From positions 62,001 through 126,000 of the forward strand of contig NZ_PZYZ01000006.1 in assembly GCF_003047295.1 (NCBI RefSeq): 64,000 nucleotides of DNA. The letters are read 5' to 3'. This document shows, one piece after another, positions 16,983 to 25,489 of this stretch (positions are counted from its first letter, which is position 1; every line of letters begins with the position of its first letter). Below the pieces are notes generated by a model, which was not told the origin of the DNA, did not search any database, and was given only the letters and a program-made list of their open reading frames with translations. The position numbers and the translations under genes are program-made. The DNA comes from Nocardioides sediminis. Its GTDB lineage: Bacteria > Actinomycetota > Actinomycetes > Propionibacteriales > Nocardioidaceae.

Positions 16983-18116
16983 TCACCACTTTCTCTCGGT
17001 GCCCAGGAGAGCCTGGGCGAATGCGCGGGCCTGGACGGCCTGCAGGAACATGTCGAAGACGAACTCGACGAGGACGGGAGCGGCCAGCGCCATCTGGCGC
17101 CAGCCCCGGGACCGCACCGTGACGACCCGTTCGACCGCGAAGACGCCGGTGACGGCGATCCAGAGCGGGTGGAGCGTGAACCCGACGCCCAGCGCGACCG
17201 CCAGGCTGGCGAGGTAGAGCAGCGTGGCGAGCACGCCGAGGAGGCTGAGCGCCTGGCGACCCCAGTAGCGCAGGGTGACCCGGGTCCAGCCGTAGTCGAC
17301 GAGGTTCTCGATGGCGCCGCGCTTCCAGCGCAGGCGTTGCTCGGCGAGGTCGCGCCAGGTCGGCATCACCTCGGTCTCGAGGGTGCAGGCCGCCGGCGCG
17401 AGGATGCCGTAGCCGAGGTGGAGCAGCGCGAGCGACAGCTCGTTGTCCTCGGTCAGGACGCGCAGGTCGTAGACAGACCCGGCGCCCGAGCGGTCGGGCA
17501 GGCGGCCGTCGCGCCGGGCGGCGACGACGTCACGCAGCACGCTCACCGGGAAGACCGACGCCGTGCCGGTGAGCACGAGCGCCCTGCCCCGGAGCCGTCG
17601 TACGTCGCGCTCGTAGCGCGCGTACTCGTTGCGCTGGAAGGTGCCGACGAGCCCACCTCCCGGGCCGCCCCGGAAGGTCCCGCCGACGCCGCCGAGGGCT
17701 CCTTCGCGCAGGTTGGCGCGGGCGACGGCCAGGAACTCGGGGTCCAGGGTGCAGTCGGCGTCCATCACCAGGACCTGGGCGTGGTCGCCCAGCGTGGGCA
17801 GGAGCAGGTCGAGGACCTGGTTGAGCGCCCCGGCCTTCTTGTGGGCGTTGCCGACGGTCTCGTGGACCTCGACGCCCCGCTCGCGGGCGATCGCCACGGT
17901 GCGGTCCGTGCAGTTGTCGGCGACCACGACGATGCGGTCCGGTGGTCGGGTCTGCGCTCGCAGCGAGTCGAGCGCCGCGCCCAGCGTGGCCTCCTCGTCG
18001 TGGGCCGGCAGCAGCGCCACCAGTGGGCCCACGGGCCGCACGGTGCGTCGGCAGTCGTGGCTGCTGACGTCGCCGCGGCGCGCGGGCATGCTCGACGTCG
18101 TTCCCCCGGTCTTCAC
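16983..18116 (-). CDS. Processive-type family 2 glycosyltransferase
   Basis: 377 residues. The GT-A domain begins PLVALLPAHDEEATLGAAL. It has the DxD region VLVMDADCTLDP, the acceptor-site TEDNELSLALLHLG and the QRLRWKRG motif (Q/RxxRW) that marks processive synthases such as cellulose, hyaluronan and PNAG synthases. Two or three C-terminal membrane helices follow (LSLLGVLATLLYLASLAVAL; LWIAVTGVFAVERVV). There is no N-terminal membrane span and no PilZ domain. The open frame allows GTG 18116 or ATG 18089; neither has a strong ribosome site. The upstream gap (18117-18255) is clearly more AT-rich and contains CAATCCGATTG. Confidence 0.88.
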   Translation of the reverse strand: MKTGGTTSSMPARRGDVSSHDCRRTVRPVGPLVALLPAHDEEATLGAALDSLRAQTRPPDRIVVVADNCTDRTVAIARERGVEVHETVGNAHKKAGALNQVLDLLLPTLGDHAQVLVMDADCTLDPEFLAVARANLREGALGGVGGTFRGGPGGGLVGTFQRNEYARYERDVRRLRGRALVLTGTASVFPVSVLRDVVAARRDGRLPDRSGAGSVYDLRVLTEDNELSLALLHLGYGILAPAACTLETEVMPTWRDLAEQRLRWKRGAIENLVDYGWTRVTLRYWGRQALSLLGVLATLLYLASLAVALGVGFTLHPLWIAVTGVFAVERVVTVRSRGWRQMALAAPVLVEFVFDMFLQAVQARAFAQALLGTERKW

Positions 18117-18255
18117 ATAGGTAGATCGATCCAGAGCGCCTCGATGAAGGCGTTTTGGCCCAATCCGATTGAAGAATTGATCTTGTTGCTGTGGGCTTGA
18201 GGGAACGTTGAGGCTGGGGGCCCTGACGGACCTCCGTAGGGGTGGGGGCGGGGAC

Positions 18256-19203
18256 TCAGCCCAGCCGCACCGCCCGGTTGACCCACGTCGCCGTGGGCCG
18301 CATCCCGACCTTCTCGTAGAGCCCGAGCGCCCCGGTGCGCGAGTCGGTGCTGAGCTCGGAGACGCCTGCCCCGTGCTCGCGGGCGAGGCGGAAGCTGTCC
18401 ACGAGCAGCACCTGGGCCAGGCCGCGGCCCCGCTGGTCGCGGCGTACGGCGAGGCGCGCGACGTAGGCGACCCCGGTGTCCGTCAGGTGCACCAGCGCGA
18501 CGCCGACCACCGCGCCGGTGTGGTCGGTGACGACGCGCAGGTTCCAGGGCTCGAAGCCGGGCCGTCCCTCGAGCGAGGCGCGGAAGTCGTCGAACGGCTC
18601 GCGGTCGCGCACCGACCACTCCAGGAACGCGTCCTCGAGGACGTCGTGCGCGGCCCGCAGGTCGGCCTCGGTGGCCGTGCGCACGGCGTACCCCTCCGGC
18701 AGCTCGCGCGGGGCGATCTCGGCGCCGGGCGGCAGCTGGAGCACCCAGCTGGTCCAGCGCACCTCGTAGCCGAGCGCGGCCAGCAGCCGGTCGCCCGGGC
18801 TGCCCTCGGGCACCGGCATGCCGACGACCGGGGAGCCGAGACGGCGGCCGAGGTCGCGCAACCACCACGCCAGCCAGGTGCCGATGCCCCGGTCGCGATG
18901 GGACGGAAGGACGGCCGCGTCGGCGCGGTCGACTCCCGAGAGCTCGGCGTACCCGACCAGGACGTCGCCGTCGAGAACCGCGACCGAGCGGGCCCCCAGG
19001 TCGTGGCTGGGCTTGGCCCAGTCGCCCACCAGGTCGGCCTCCTCGATCTCGACCGAGCCGATGTCCGCCTGCTCCTGCGCCGCGATCAGCTCGAAGACGA
19101 TGCGGGAGTCGCCGCGCTCGAGCGGGCGGGTGGTGAGGCCGGCCGGGAGGGCGGGGGCGGGGTCCAGGGTGGTGTCGGTCGTGCTCGTCATGCGGCTCAT
19201 CAT
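18256..19203 (-). CDS. GNAT acetyltransferase with two tandem GNAT folds
   Basis: About 315 residues, twice a single GNAT domain. The N-terminal fold has LPSHRDRGIGTWLAWWL and the C-terminal fold has LAVRRDQRGRGLAQVLL, both matching the Q/RxxGxG/A acetyl-CoA loop. Such double-GNAT proteins resemble mycothiol synthase (MshD) in architecture, but identity is not claimed. Several Met codons cluster at the start (19203, 19200, 19191), so the exact first residue is uncertain. Confidence 0.85.
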   Translation of the reverse strand: MMSRMTSTTDTTLDPAPALPAGLTTRPLERGDSRIVFELIAAQEQADIGSVEIEEADLVGDWAKPSHDLGARSVAVLDGDVLVGYAELSGVDRADAAVLPSHRDRGIGTWLAWWLRDLGRRLGSPVVGMPVPEGSPGDRLLAALGYEVRWTSWVLQLPPGAEIAPRELPEGYAVRTATEADLRAAHDVLEDAFLEWSVRDREPFDDFRASLEGRPGFEPWNLRVVTDHTGAVVGVALVHLTDTGVAYVARLAVRRDQRGRGLAQVLLVDSFRLAREHGAGVSELSTDSRTGALGLYEKVGMRPTATWVNRAVRLG

Positions 19204-19303
19204 GGATCGGCCACCCGCCCCGCGTCGCGCCAATATCACGTCGGACGGGCGACGTGACGGACGTCGCCGCGACGACGAATCCCGCGCCCGTTGCGCGAGC
19301 CAC

Positions 19304-19309
19304 TACCGT
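19304..19309 (+). promoter_or_regulatory. -10-like TACCGT before the helicase start
   Basis: TACCGT is followed by six bases (TGACGG) and then GTG 19316, with no ribosome site. This is consistent with a leaderless transcript. Confidence 0.45.
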
Positions 19310-19315
19310 TGACGG

Positions 19316-21079
19316 GTGGTTGACGACACTTCCCCCGCCCCTGCCGACGTCGAGCAGCAGTCCTTCGCCGACCTCGGCCTCGCGCCCGCGGTGCTCAAGG
19401 CGCTGTCGGACGTGGGGTACGAGACGCCGTCGGCCATCCAGGCCCAGACCATCCCGCCGCTCCTCCAGGGCCGCCACGTGGTCGGCCTCGCCCAGACCGG
19501 CACCGGCAAGACCGCCGCCTTCGCGCTGCCGATCCTCTCCCAGCTCGAGATGTCCCAGAAGACGCCGCAGGCGCTGGTCCTCGCGCCGACCCGCGAGCTC
19601 GCGCTCCAGGTCTCCGAGGCGTTCGAGAAGTACGCCGCCCACATGAAGGGCGTCCACGTGCTGCCGATCTACGGCGGCCAGGGGTACGGCGTGCAGCTCT
19701 CGGCCCTGCGGCGCGGCGTGCACGTCGTCGTCGGCACGCCCGGCCGGATCATGGACCACCTCGAGAAGGGCACCCTCGACCTCTCCGAGCTGCGGTTCCT
19801 CGTCCTCGACGAGGCCGACGAGATGCTCAAGATGGGCTTCGCCGAGGACGTCGAGACGATCCTGGCCGACACCCCCGAGGACAAGCACGTCGCGCTGTTC
19901 TCGGCCACGATGCCGGCCCAGATCCGCCGGATCTCCAAGAAGTACCTCGAGGACCCCGTCGAGATCACGGTCAAGAACAAGACCACGACCTCGGCCAACA
20001 TCACCCAGCGCTACCTCATCTGCTCCTACCCGCAGAAGGTCGACGCGCTCACCCGCATCCTCGAGGTCGAGAACTTCGAGGGGATGATCGTCTTCGTCCG
20101 CACCAAGAACGAGACCGAGCTGCTCGCCGAGAAGCTGCGGGCCCGCGGCTTCTCCGCGATGGCCATCAACGGCGACGTGCCGCAGGTGCAGCGCGAGCGC
20201 ACGGTCAACCAGCTCAAGGCGGGCAAGCTCGACATCCTGGTCGCCACCGACGTCGCCGCCCGCGGCCTCGACGTCGAGCGGATCAGCCACGTCGTCAACT
20301 ACGACATCCCCACCGACACCGAGTCCTACGTCCACCGCATCGGCCGCACCGGCCGGGCCGGGCGCAAGGGCGACTCCATCGCCTTCGTGACGCCCCGCGA
20401 GCGGCACCTGCTCCGCGCCATCGAGAAGGCCACCCGCCAGCCGCTGACGCAGATGCAGATCCCCACGATCGAGGACATCAACTCGACCCGGCTCTCGCGC
20501 TTCGACGACTCGATCACCGAGGCGCTCGGCAGCGACCGGCTCGACTTCTTCCGCGACGTGGTGGCGCACTACGTCAACGAGCACGACGTGCCCGAGGCCG
20601 ACGTCGCCGCCGCCCTGGCCGCGGTGATGCACAGCGACCAGCCGCTCGTGCTCGACGCCGAGCCGGAGCCGGTGCAGCGCTCCTTCAACTCCCGCGACCA
20701 GCGCCCCGAGCGTGGCGGCGGGCGCAAGCCGGAGCGACGGCCGCGCGGGCGCACCGACGTCGACATGGCGTCGTACCGGATCGCGGTGGGCAAGCGGCAC
20801 AAGGTGGAGCCCCGCCAGATCGTCGGCGCGCTGGCCAACGAGGGCGGCCTCTCCCGTGGGGACTTCGGGCACATCGACATCCGCCCGGACTTCTCGCTGG
20901 TCGAGCTGCCGCGCGAGCTGCCCGCCGGCACGCTCGACAAGCTCGCCGGCACCCGGATCTCCGGCAAGCTGATCGAGATCCGGCCCGACTCCGGTCCGCC
21001 CTCGCGCCGCGCCGACGCCCGCGGCCCGCGCTCCGCCGACGCCCCCGAGCGCGCGAAGAAGCCCCGCCACAAGAAGTAG
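19316..21079 (+). CDS. DEAD-box RNA helicase (DeaD/CsdA type)
   Basis: 587 residues. Q motif (SFADLGLAPAVLKAL ... PSAIQAQTIP), motif I GLAQTGTGKTAA, motif Ia PTRELALQV, motif II VLDEADEM, motif III FSATMP, motif V ATDVAARGLD and motif VI YVHRIGRTGRAGRKG are all present. Residues about 480-565 form a DbpA-like RNA-binding domain (IAVGKRHKVEPRQIVGALAN), preceded and followed by basic Arg/Lys tails. It remodels RNA in ribosome assembly and decay, often during cold stress. The gene is monocistronic, and a GGGGCGTCCCC hairpin follows the stop. Confidence 0.95.
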   Translation: MVDDTSPAPADVEQQSFADLGLAPAVLKALSDVGYETPSAIQAQTIPPLLQGRHVVGLAQTGTGKTAAFALPILSQLEMSQKTPQALVLAPTRELALQVSEAFEKYAAHMKGVHVLPIYGGQGYGVQLSALRRGVHVVVGTPGRIMDHLEKGTLDLSELRFLVLDEADEMLKMGFAEDVETILADTPEDKHVALFSATMPAQIRRISKKYLEDPVEITVKNKTTTSANITQRYLICSYPQKVDALTRILEVENFEGMIVFVRTKNETELLAEKLRARGFSAMAINGDVPQVQRERTVNQLKAGKLDILVATDVAARGLDVERISHVVNYDIPTDTESYVHRIGRTGRAGRKGDSIAFVTPRERHLLRAIEKATRQPLTQMQIPTIEDINSTRLSRFDDSITEALGSDRLDFFRDVVAHYVNEHDVPEADVAAALAAVMHSDQPLVLDAEPEPVQRSFNSRDQRPERGGGRKPERRPRGRTDVDMASYRIAVGKRHKVEPRQIVGALANEGGLSRGDFGHIDIRPDFSLVELPRELPAGTLDKLAGTRISGKLIEIRPDSGPPSRRADARGPRSADAPERAKKPRHKK

Positions 21080-21091
21080 CGGGGCGTCCCC

Positions 21092-21151
21092 GTCGGAGTC
21101 ACCGCTTCAGCGGTGAATCTGGCGCATGCTGGCCGTTGCATCGGCCAGCAA
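21092..21151 (+). repeat. Dispersed 60-bp element, copy B1
   Basis: Begins GTCGGAGTCACCGCTTCAGC and ends TCGGCCAGCAA. It folds into two short hairpins: CACCGC/GCGGTG with a TTCA loop, and TGGCCG/CGGCCA. A copy that differs mainly at two single bases and inside the second hairpin loop lies at 47711-47770. The motif TCGGCCAGCAAG recurs once more just downstream. It begins 12 nt after the helicase stop. Confidence 0.8.
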
Positions 21152-21287
21152 GCGCAAGGATCGGCCAGCAAGTCAGGCGTCGTACGCCGGGTGGCCGGCG
21201 CGCTCGCAATTGACGTCGAGCCGGCGCGTCCGCACGAGGGGGAGGTGCGGATGCGCCGGCTCGAGGAGTCGTGCCGTGTGCCGGGGG

Positions 21288-21857
21288 TCAGGCGGACTTG
21301 ATCGCCGAGATGTCGAACTCGAGCTTGATCTTCTCCGAGACGAGGACGCCGCCGGTCTCCAGCGCAGCGTTCCAGGTGAGGCCCCAGTCCTTGCGGTTGA
21401 TGGTGGTCGCACCCTCGAAGCCCACGCGCACGTTGCCGAAGGGGTCCTGGGCGGAGCCGGTCTGCTCGAAGTCGATGGTGACCGGCTTGGTGACGTCCTT
21501 GATGGTCAGGTCGCCGGTGATGGTCCAGTCGTCGCCGTCGCGCTTCACGTCGGTGGAGACGAAGCGGATGGTCGGGTAGGTCTCGGCGTCGAAGAAGTCG
21601 CCGGACTTGAGGTGGCCGTCGCGGTCGGCGCTGCGGGTGTCGACGGTGGTGACGTCGATGGTCAGGTCGACCTTCGAGGCGGCCGGGTCGGCGGCGTCGA
21701 CGTGGGCGGTGCCCTCGAAGCCGGTGAACTGCCCGCGGACCTTGGTCACCATCGCGTGCCGGGCCACGAAGCCGAGGCTGCTGTGCGAGGGGTCGATGGT
21801 GTAGTCGCCGGTGATGTCGTCGAGGGCGGTGGTCGAGGCGTCGAACGTGCTGGTCAT
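21288..21857 (-). CDS. YceI family protein
   Basis: 189 residues forming a lipocalin-like barrel. Diagnostic stretches are YTIDPSHSSLGFVARHAMVT at the N-terminus, SGDFFDAETYPTIRFVS in the middle and INRKDWGLTWN near the end. YceI proteins bind isoprenoid or fatty-acyl chains and are often stress-inducible. There is no signal peptide, as usual for actinobacterial members. ATG 21857 follows GGGAGAT. A MarR-like palindrome lies 24 bp upstream of the start codon, so control by an unlinked MarR regulator is likely. Confidence 0.93.
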   Translation of the reverse strand: MTSTFDASTTALDDITGDYTIDPSHSSLGFVARHAMVTKVRGQFTGFEGTAHVDAADPAASKVDLTIDVTTVDTRSADRDGHLKSGDFFDAETYPTIRFVSTDVKRDGDDWTITGDLTIKDVTKPVTIDFEQTGSAQDPFGNVRVGFEGATTINRKDWGLTWNAALETGGVLVSEKIKLEFDISAIKSA

Positions 21858-21880
21858 GGGGGGATCTCCCTGGTCGGTGG

Positions 21881-21902
21881 TAGTTGATAGATCTTTCAAC
21901 TA
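21881..21902. promoter_or_regulatory. 22-bp MarR-like operator before yceI
   Basis: The sequence TAGTTGATAG then ATCTTTCAACTA is symmetric at 20 of 22 positions, with arms AGTTGA/TCAACT about an AGATCT centre. This is the form of MarR/OhrR-type operators. It sits in the yceI promoter region, and no marR gene is in the window. Confidence 0.6.
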
Positions 21903-21942
21903 CCTAAAGCGTACCGCAGTCCGGTTCATTCCCCAGCGGCCG

Positions 21943-21963
21943 AAAAATCTCGGGACCTCCCGA
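21943..21963 (-). terminator. Intrinsic terminator for the 54-aa gene
   Basis: On the minus strand TCGGGAGGTCCCGA forms a short stem and is followed by GATTTTT. It is downstream of the 54-residue protein gene and upstream of the yceI operator. Confidence 0.5.
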
Positions 21964-21971
21964 AATGACGA

Positions 21972-22006
21972 GGAGCCACCCACCCCTGGACGGGGTGAGT
22001 GGCTCC
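21972..22006. terminator. Strong 15-bp hairpin downstream of the 54-aa gene
   Basis: GGAGCCACCCACCCC pairs with GGGGTGAGTGGCTCC with one mismatch around a 5-nt loop (TGGAC). It lies 17 nt past the stop of the 54-residue gene, just before the T-run hairpin, and likely helps end that transcript. Confidence 0.5.
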
Positions 22007-22023
22007 GCTGCGTCGTTGCGGGG

Positions 22024-22188
22024 TCAGGCGGCGTGGGTCGCGTGGGTCGCGACCTGGGGGGCGCTCCAGCGCGCCTCCATGTGCCTGCGGCCGGTCTCGT
22101 CGGTGACCGCCACCCAGTGGCAGACGAGCCCCGGCTGCGCGCCGGTGGCCTGTGTGGAGACCCCCGTGGTCATCGCGTTGTCCCTCAT
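22024..22188 (-). CDS. 54-residue hypothetical protein
   Basis: ATG 22188 follows GGGAGGTG at ideal spacing. The product is MRDNAMTTGVSTQATGAQPG, then LVCHWVAVTDETGRRHMEAR and a short Ala/His tail. The core CHWVAVTDETGRRHMEARW looks like a small beta-sheet module with one Cys. No family was recognised. It has its own promoter-like sequence and two downstream hairpins, so it is a compact independent transcription unit. Confidence 0.65.
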   Translation of the reverse strand: MRDNAMTTGVSTQATGAQPGLVCHWVAVTDETGRRHMEARWSAPQVATHATHAA

Positions 22189-22219
22189 GTGACACCTCCC
22201 GTTCACCTTCTGTTCACCA

Positions 22220-22248
22220 AGAGTAGACGATCCCCACGGGGACGCCAA
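22220..22248 (-). promoter_or_regulatory. Sigma-70-like promoter of the 54-aa gene
   Basis: Minus strand TTGGCG (22248-22243), 17-bp spacer, TACTCT (22225-22220). The spacer contains the palindrome TCCCCGTGGGGA. The 5' leader carries a direct repeat GGTGAAC-AGAA-GGTGAAC before the ribosome site. Confidence 0.5.
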
Positions 22249-22338
22249 CGGAACGGCGAAATCGTTCGGTCCGCTCCACCGGGTCGGCGCGTCGACGGGT
22301 CGGGGGCCGGTTCGCCCTCCACCGGGCCCGGACGCAGG

Positions 22339-22374
22339 CGAGCCCCTTGCTGCATGGGGTCAGCAAGGGGCTCG
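22339..22374. repeat. 14-bp perfect hairpin in a divergent intergenic gap
   Basis: CGAGCCCCTTGCTG and CAGCAAGGGGCTCG pair perfectly around an 8-nt loop (CATGGGGT). It sits in the 323-bp gap between the divergent 54-aa and aldehyde dehydrogenase genes, where a terminator is not expected. It is not followed by a T-run. Apart from this and the promoter, I see nothing else in 22249-22511. Confidence 0.6.
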
Positions 22375-22511
22375 CGGGGAGACTTTCCCACCCCGCGGGG
22401 CGGGCTGTCCCGGAGATCGGCGACAAGGGCCGACTGGTCAGGACCGGTGGGACGAGGAAGGGCCTCCCGAGGCGCGGCTGCCCTGTCGGCGCTGTCTGGC
22501 ACGATGATTTC

Positions 22512-23951
22512 ATGAGCGATCAGCCGGAGTTGTTGTTCATCGACGGGGAGTGGCGAGAGGCCAACGACGGGCGCCGGTTCGAGGTGGAGGACCCGGCCGA
22601 CGGGTCGGTCCTGGCGCGGGTGGCCGACGCGTCCGAGGTGGACGCCGCCGACGCGCTCGACGCCGCCGTGGCGGCCCAGGCGGGGTGGGCCCGGACGGCA
22701 CCGCGCGAGCGCGGCGAGCTGCTGCGGGCGGCGTACGAGCTGATCGTGGAGCGCACCGACGACCTGGCGATGACCATGAGCCTCGAGATGGGCAAGCCGC
22801 TGGCCGAGGCGGCCGGTGAGGTGGCCTACGGCGCGGAGTTCTTCCGCTGGTTCGCCGAGGAGGCCGTGCGGATCCACGGCCGCTTCATGAGCGCCCCCGA
22901 CGGGAAGAGCCGGCTGCTCACCGCCAAGCGGCCGGTGGGTCCGTGCCTGTTCGTGACGCCGTGGAACTTCCCGCTGGCGATGGGCAGCCGCAAGATCGGG
23001 CCGGCCATCGCCGCCGGCTGCACGATGGTCGTCAAGCCCGCCGAGCAGACCCCGCTGACCATGCTCAAGCTCGCGGCCCTGCTCGACGAGGTGGGGGTCC
23101 CCCAGGGCGTGGTCAACGTGGTGCCGACCAGCGACGCGTCGGGGGTGGTGGGCTCCCTGATGGCCGACGACCGGCTGCGCAAGGTGAGCTTCACCGGGTC
23201 GACCGAGGTCGGCAAGATCTTGGTCCGGCAGTCCGCCGACCACCTCCAGCGCGTCTCGATGGAGCTGGGCGGCAACGCGCCGTTCGTCGTCTTCGAGGAC
23301 GCCGACGTCGACGCCGCGGTCGAGGGCGCGATGGTCGCCAAGATGCGCAACATGGGCGAGGCCTGCACGGCTGCCAACCGGTTCCTGGTGCACGCCGACG
23401 TCGCCGACCGGTTCGCGGGGGCGCTCGCCGAGCGGATGGGTGCGATGACGGTGGGCCGCGGCCAGGACGACGGCGTGCAGGTGGGCCCGCTCATCGACGC
23501 CGACGCCGTCGAGTCGGTCAGCCAGCTCGTGACCGACGCCGTGCACGACGGGGCGCGGGTCGTCACCGGCGGCACCGCCCCCGACGGCCCGGGCCACTTC
23601 TATCCGCCAACTGTGCTGCTCGACGTGCCCAGCGGATCGCAGATCAACGAGGTGGAGGTCTTCGGGCCCGTCGCGCCGATCACCACGTTCACCAGCGAGG
23701 ACGAGGCGATCGCGGCGGCCAACGCCACGCCCTACGGGCTCGTCGCCTATGCCTGGACCCGCGACCTGGCCCGCACCATGCGGCTCCAGGAGTCGCTCGA
23801 GGCCGGGATGATCGGGATCAACACCGGCCTCGTCTCCAACCCCGCGGCGCCGTTCGGCGGTGTCAAGGAGAGCGGCTTCGGTCGCGAGGGCGGCTTCGAG
23901 GGCATCGAGGAGTACCTCGACACGACGTACGTCGCGCTGCCGCCGGGCTGA
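22512..23951 (+). CDS. gabD: NAD(P)-dependent succinate-semialdehyde dehydrogenase-type ALDH
   Basis: 479 residues. Typical ALDH motifs: FVTPWNFPLAMGSRKIGPAI, VSFTGSTEVGKILV, catalytic Glu in MELGGNAPFVVFEDAD and nucleophile Cys in MGEACTAANRFLV. The C-terminal FGGVKESGFGREGGFEGIEE is characteristic of the GabD branch (succinate semialdehyde to succinate, GABA shunt). Substrate assignment rests on overall similarity. There is no ribosome site before ATG 22512; GATGAT sits 3 nt upstream. No GABA transaminase is adjacent. Confidence 0.85.
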   Translation: MSDQPELLFIDGEWREANDGRRFEVEDPADGSVLARVADASEVDAADALDAAVAAQAGWARTAPRERGELLRAAYELIVERTDDLAMTMSLEMGKPLAEAAGEVAYGAEFFRWFAEEAVRIHGRFMSAPDGKSRLLTAKRPVGPCLFVTPWNFPLAMGSRKIGPAIAAGCTMVVKPAEQTPLTMLKLAALLDEVGVPQGVVNVVPTSDASGVVGSLMADDRLRKVSFTGSTEVGKILVRQSADHLQRVSMELGGNAPFVVFEDADVDAAVEGAMVAKMRNMGEACTAANRFLVHADVADRFAGALAERMGAMTVGRGQDDGVQVGPLIDADAVESVSQLVTDAVHDGARVVTGGTAPDGPGHFYPPTVLLDVPSGSQINEVEVFGPVAPITTFTSEDEAIAAANATPYGLVAYAWTRDLARTMRLQESLEAGMIGINTGLVSNPAAPFGGVKESGFGREGGFEGIEEYLDTTYVALPPG

Positions 23952-23962
23952 GGCAGGACGGG

Positions 23963-25489
23963 CTACACCGGCAGGCGGGTCGCCAGCTCCAGCGCGCGGC
24001 GGGCCAGCGGCTCCGCGACCGCCCGGTCGGCAGGGACCAGCCCGACGCGGGTACGCCGCTCGAGGAGGTCGTCGACGTCGGTCGCGCCCTCGTGGGTCAC
24101 CCCGAAGAGGAGCTCGGCCAGCGTGACCGGCACCCGGCCCGAGACGGGCGCCAGCAGCTCGTCGTCAGCGAGCCCGGTTCGCCGTGCGGCGTCGAGCACG
24201 AGCGCGGCCTCGGTGCCGTAGCGGCGCACGAGTCGTGACGGCAGCTCGAGGCGGGCCAGCTCGTCGCGCGGTGCGGCACCCAGCAGCGCGGTGCTGGCGG
24301 TGGTGCACGGACCTGCGGTGAGGCCGCCGTGGGCGACGGCGGCGTCGATCGCGTCCTGCGCCATCCGCCGGTAGGTCGTGAGCTTGCCGCCGACGACCGT
24401 CACGAGGCCGTCGGTCCCGGTGAGCACGGCGTGCTCGCGCGACAGGTCGGAGGTGCGGCCCGGGCCGGCGTCCAGCAGCGGCCGCAGCCCCGCGAACGCG
24501 CCGACCACGTCGGTGCGGCGGAGCGGCCGGGTGAACGCCGCCCCGACGACGTCGAGCAGGAACCCGATCTCGGCCTCGTTCGGCACCGGCACGTCGGGCA
24601 GCGCGCCCTCGACCGGCTCGTCGGTGAGGCCGACGTAGACCGTGCCGTCGGGCTGGGGCAGGACGAGGACGAAGCGGTTGGTCTCGCCCGGCACCGGCGC
24701 GGTCACCGCCACCGTCAGCCCGGGCAGCGTCTCCGCGCGCAGCACCAGGTGGGTGCCGCGGCTGGGTCGCAGCGCCAGGTCGGTGGCCAGCTCGCCGGCC
24801 CACACGCCGGTGGCGTTGACGACGGCGCCGGCGGTGACCGTCCGGGTCGCGCCGGTCAGCTCGTCGCGCAGCTCGACGCGGGTGCCGGTGGCGGCCGTGA
24901 CCCGGGCGCGGGTGCGGACGTGGGCGCCGTACGACGCGGCGGTGCGCGCCACGGTGACCACCAGGCGGGCGTCGTCCTCGAGCTGTCCGTCCCACGACAG
25001 CAGTCCGCCGCGCAGCCCGTCGCGGCGCAGCGCCGGCGCCAGCCGCAGCGCCTCGGTGGCGGACACCCGGCGTGGCCGGGGCAGGGTCGCCGTGGGGGTG
25101 TGCGCGGAGACGCGCAGGGCGTCCCCGGCGCGGAGGCCGAGACCGGTGACGGCGGCCTGGAGGCGGGAGACGCTCGACATCAGGGGGACGAGCATGGGCA
25201 GCGGACGGGTCAGGTGCGGCGCGGTGACGTCCATCAGGATGCCGCGCTCGACGGCGCTCTCGCGGGCGACGCCGACCTGTCCGTGGGCGAGGTAGCGCAG
25301 GCCACCGTGGACCAGCTTGGAGGACCAGCGGGACGTGCCGAAGGCGAGGTCGTGCGCGTCGACGGCCAGCGTGCTCAGGCCGCGGGTGGCGGCGTCGAGG
25401 GCGACCCCGGCGCCGGTGATGCCCAGCCCGACGACGACCACGTCGACGTGGTCGGGGAGCTCGTCGAGGCCCGGGCGGATGCGGGTCAC
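23963..25489 (-). CDS. glpD: FAD-dependent glycerol-3-phosphate dehydrogenase
   Basis: 508 residues. It starts with the FAD dinucleotide fold VVVVGLGITGAGVALDAATR, then GTSRWSSKLVHGGLRYL and VVNATGVWAGELA. The C-terminal half contains VVGGKLTTYRRMAQDA and the helical DAO_C domain. It oxidises sn-glycerol-3-phosphate to dihydroxyacetone phosphate at the membrane and feeds electrons to quinone. Its GTG overlaps the TetR stop by 4 nt (GTGA), so regulator and enzyme are co-translated. The divergent genes encode an AGPS-like flavoenzyme and a lipid kinase. Confidence 0.92.
   Translation of the reverse strand: MTRIRPGLDELPDHVDVVVVGLGITGAGVALDAATRGLSTLAVDAHDLAFGTSRWSSKLVHGGLRYLAHGQVGVARESAVERGILMDVTAPHLTRPLPMLVPLMSSVSRLQAAVTGLGLRAGDALRVSAHTPTATLPRPRRVSATEALRLAPALRRDGLRGGLLSWDGQLEDDARLVVTVARTAASYGAHVRTRARVTAATGTRVELRDELTGATRTVTAGAVVNATGVWAGELATDLALRPSRGTHLVLRAETLPGLTVAVTAPVPGETNRFVLVLPQPDGTVYVGLTDEPVEGALPDVPVPNEAEIGFLLDVVGAAFTRPLRRTDVVGAFAGLRPLLDAGPGRTSDLSREHAVLTGTDGLVTVVGGKLTTYRRMAQDAIDAAVAHGGLTAGPCTTASTALLGAAPRDELARLELPSRLVRRYGTEAALVLDAARRTGLADDELLAPVSGRVPVTLAELLFGVTHEGATDVDDLLERRTRVGLVPADRAVAEPLARRALELATRLPV

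Noticed and set aside
18117..18255. c-di-GMP or other riboswitch before the GT2 gene
   Set aside because: The gap is AT-richer and has a short CAATC-C-GATTG repeat, but no conserved riboswitch core could be aligned by eye.
18113..21070. 985-codon antisense frame across the helicase and GNAT genes
   Set aside because: It is a shadow of the helicase and GNAT genes; no domain or consistent codon bias is seen.
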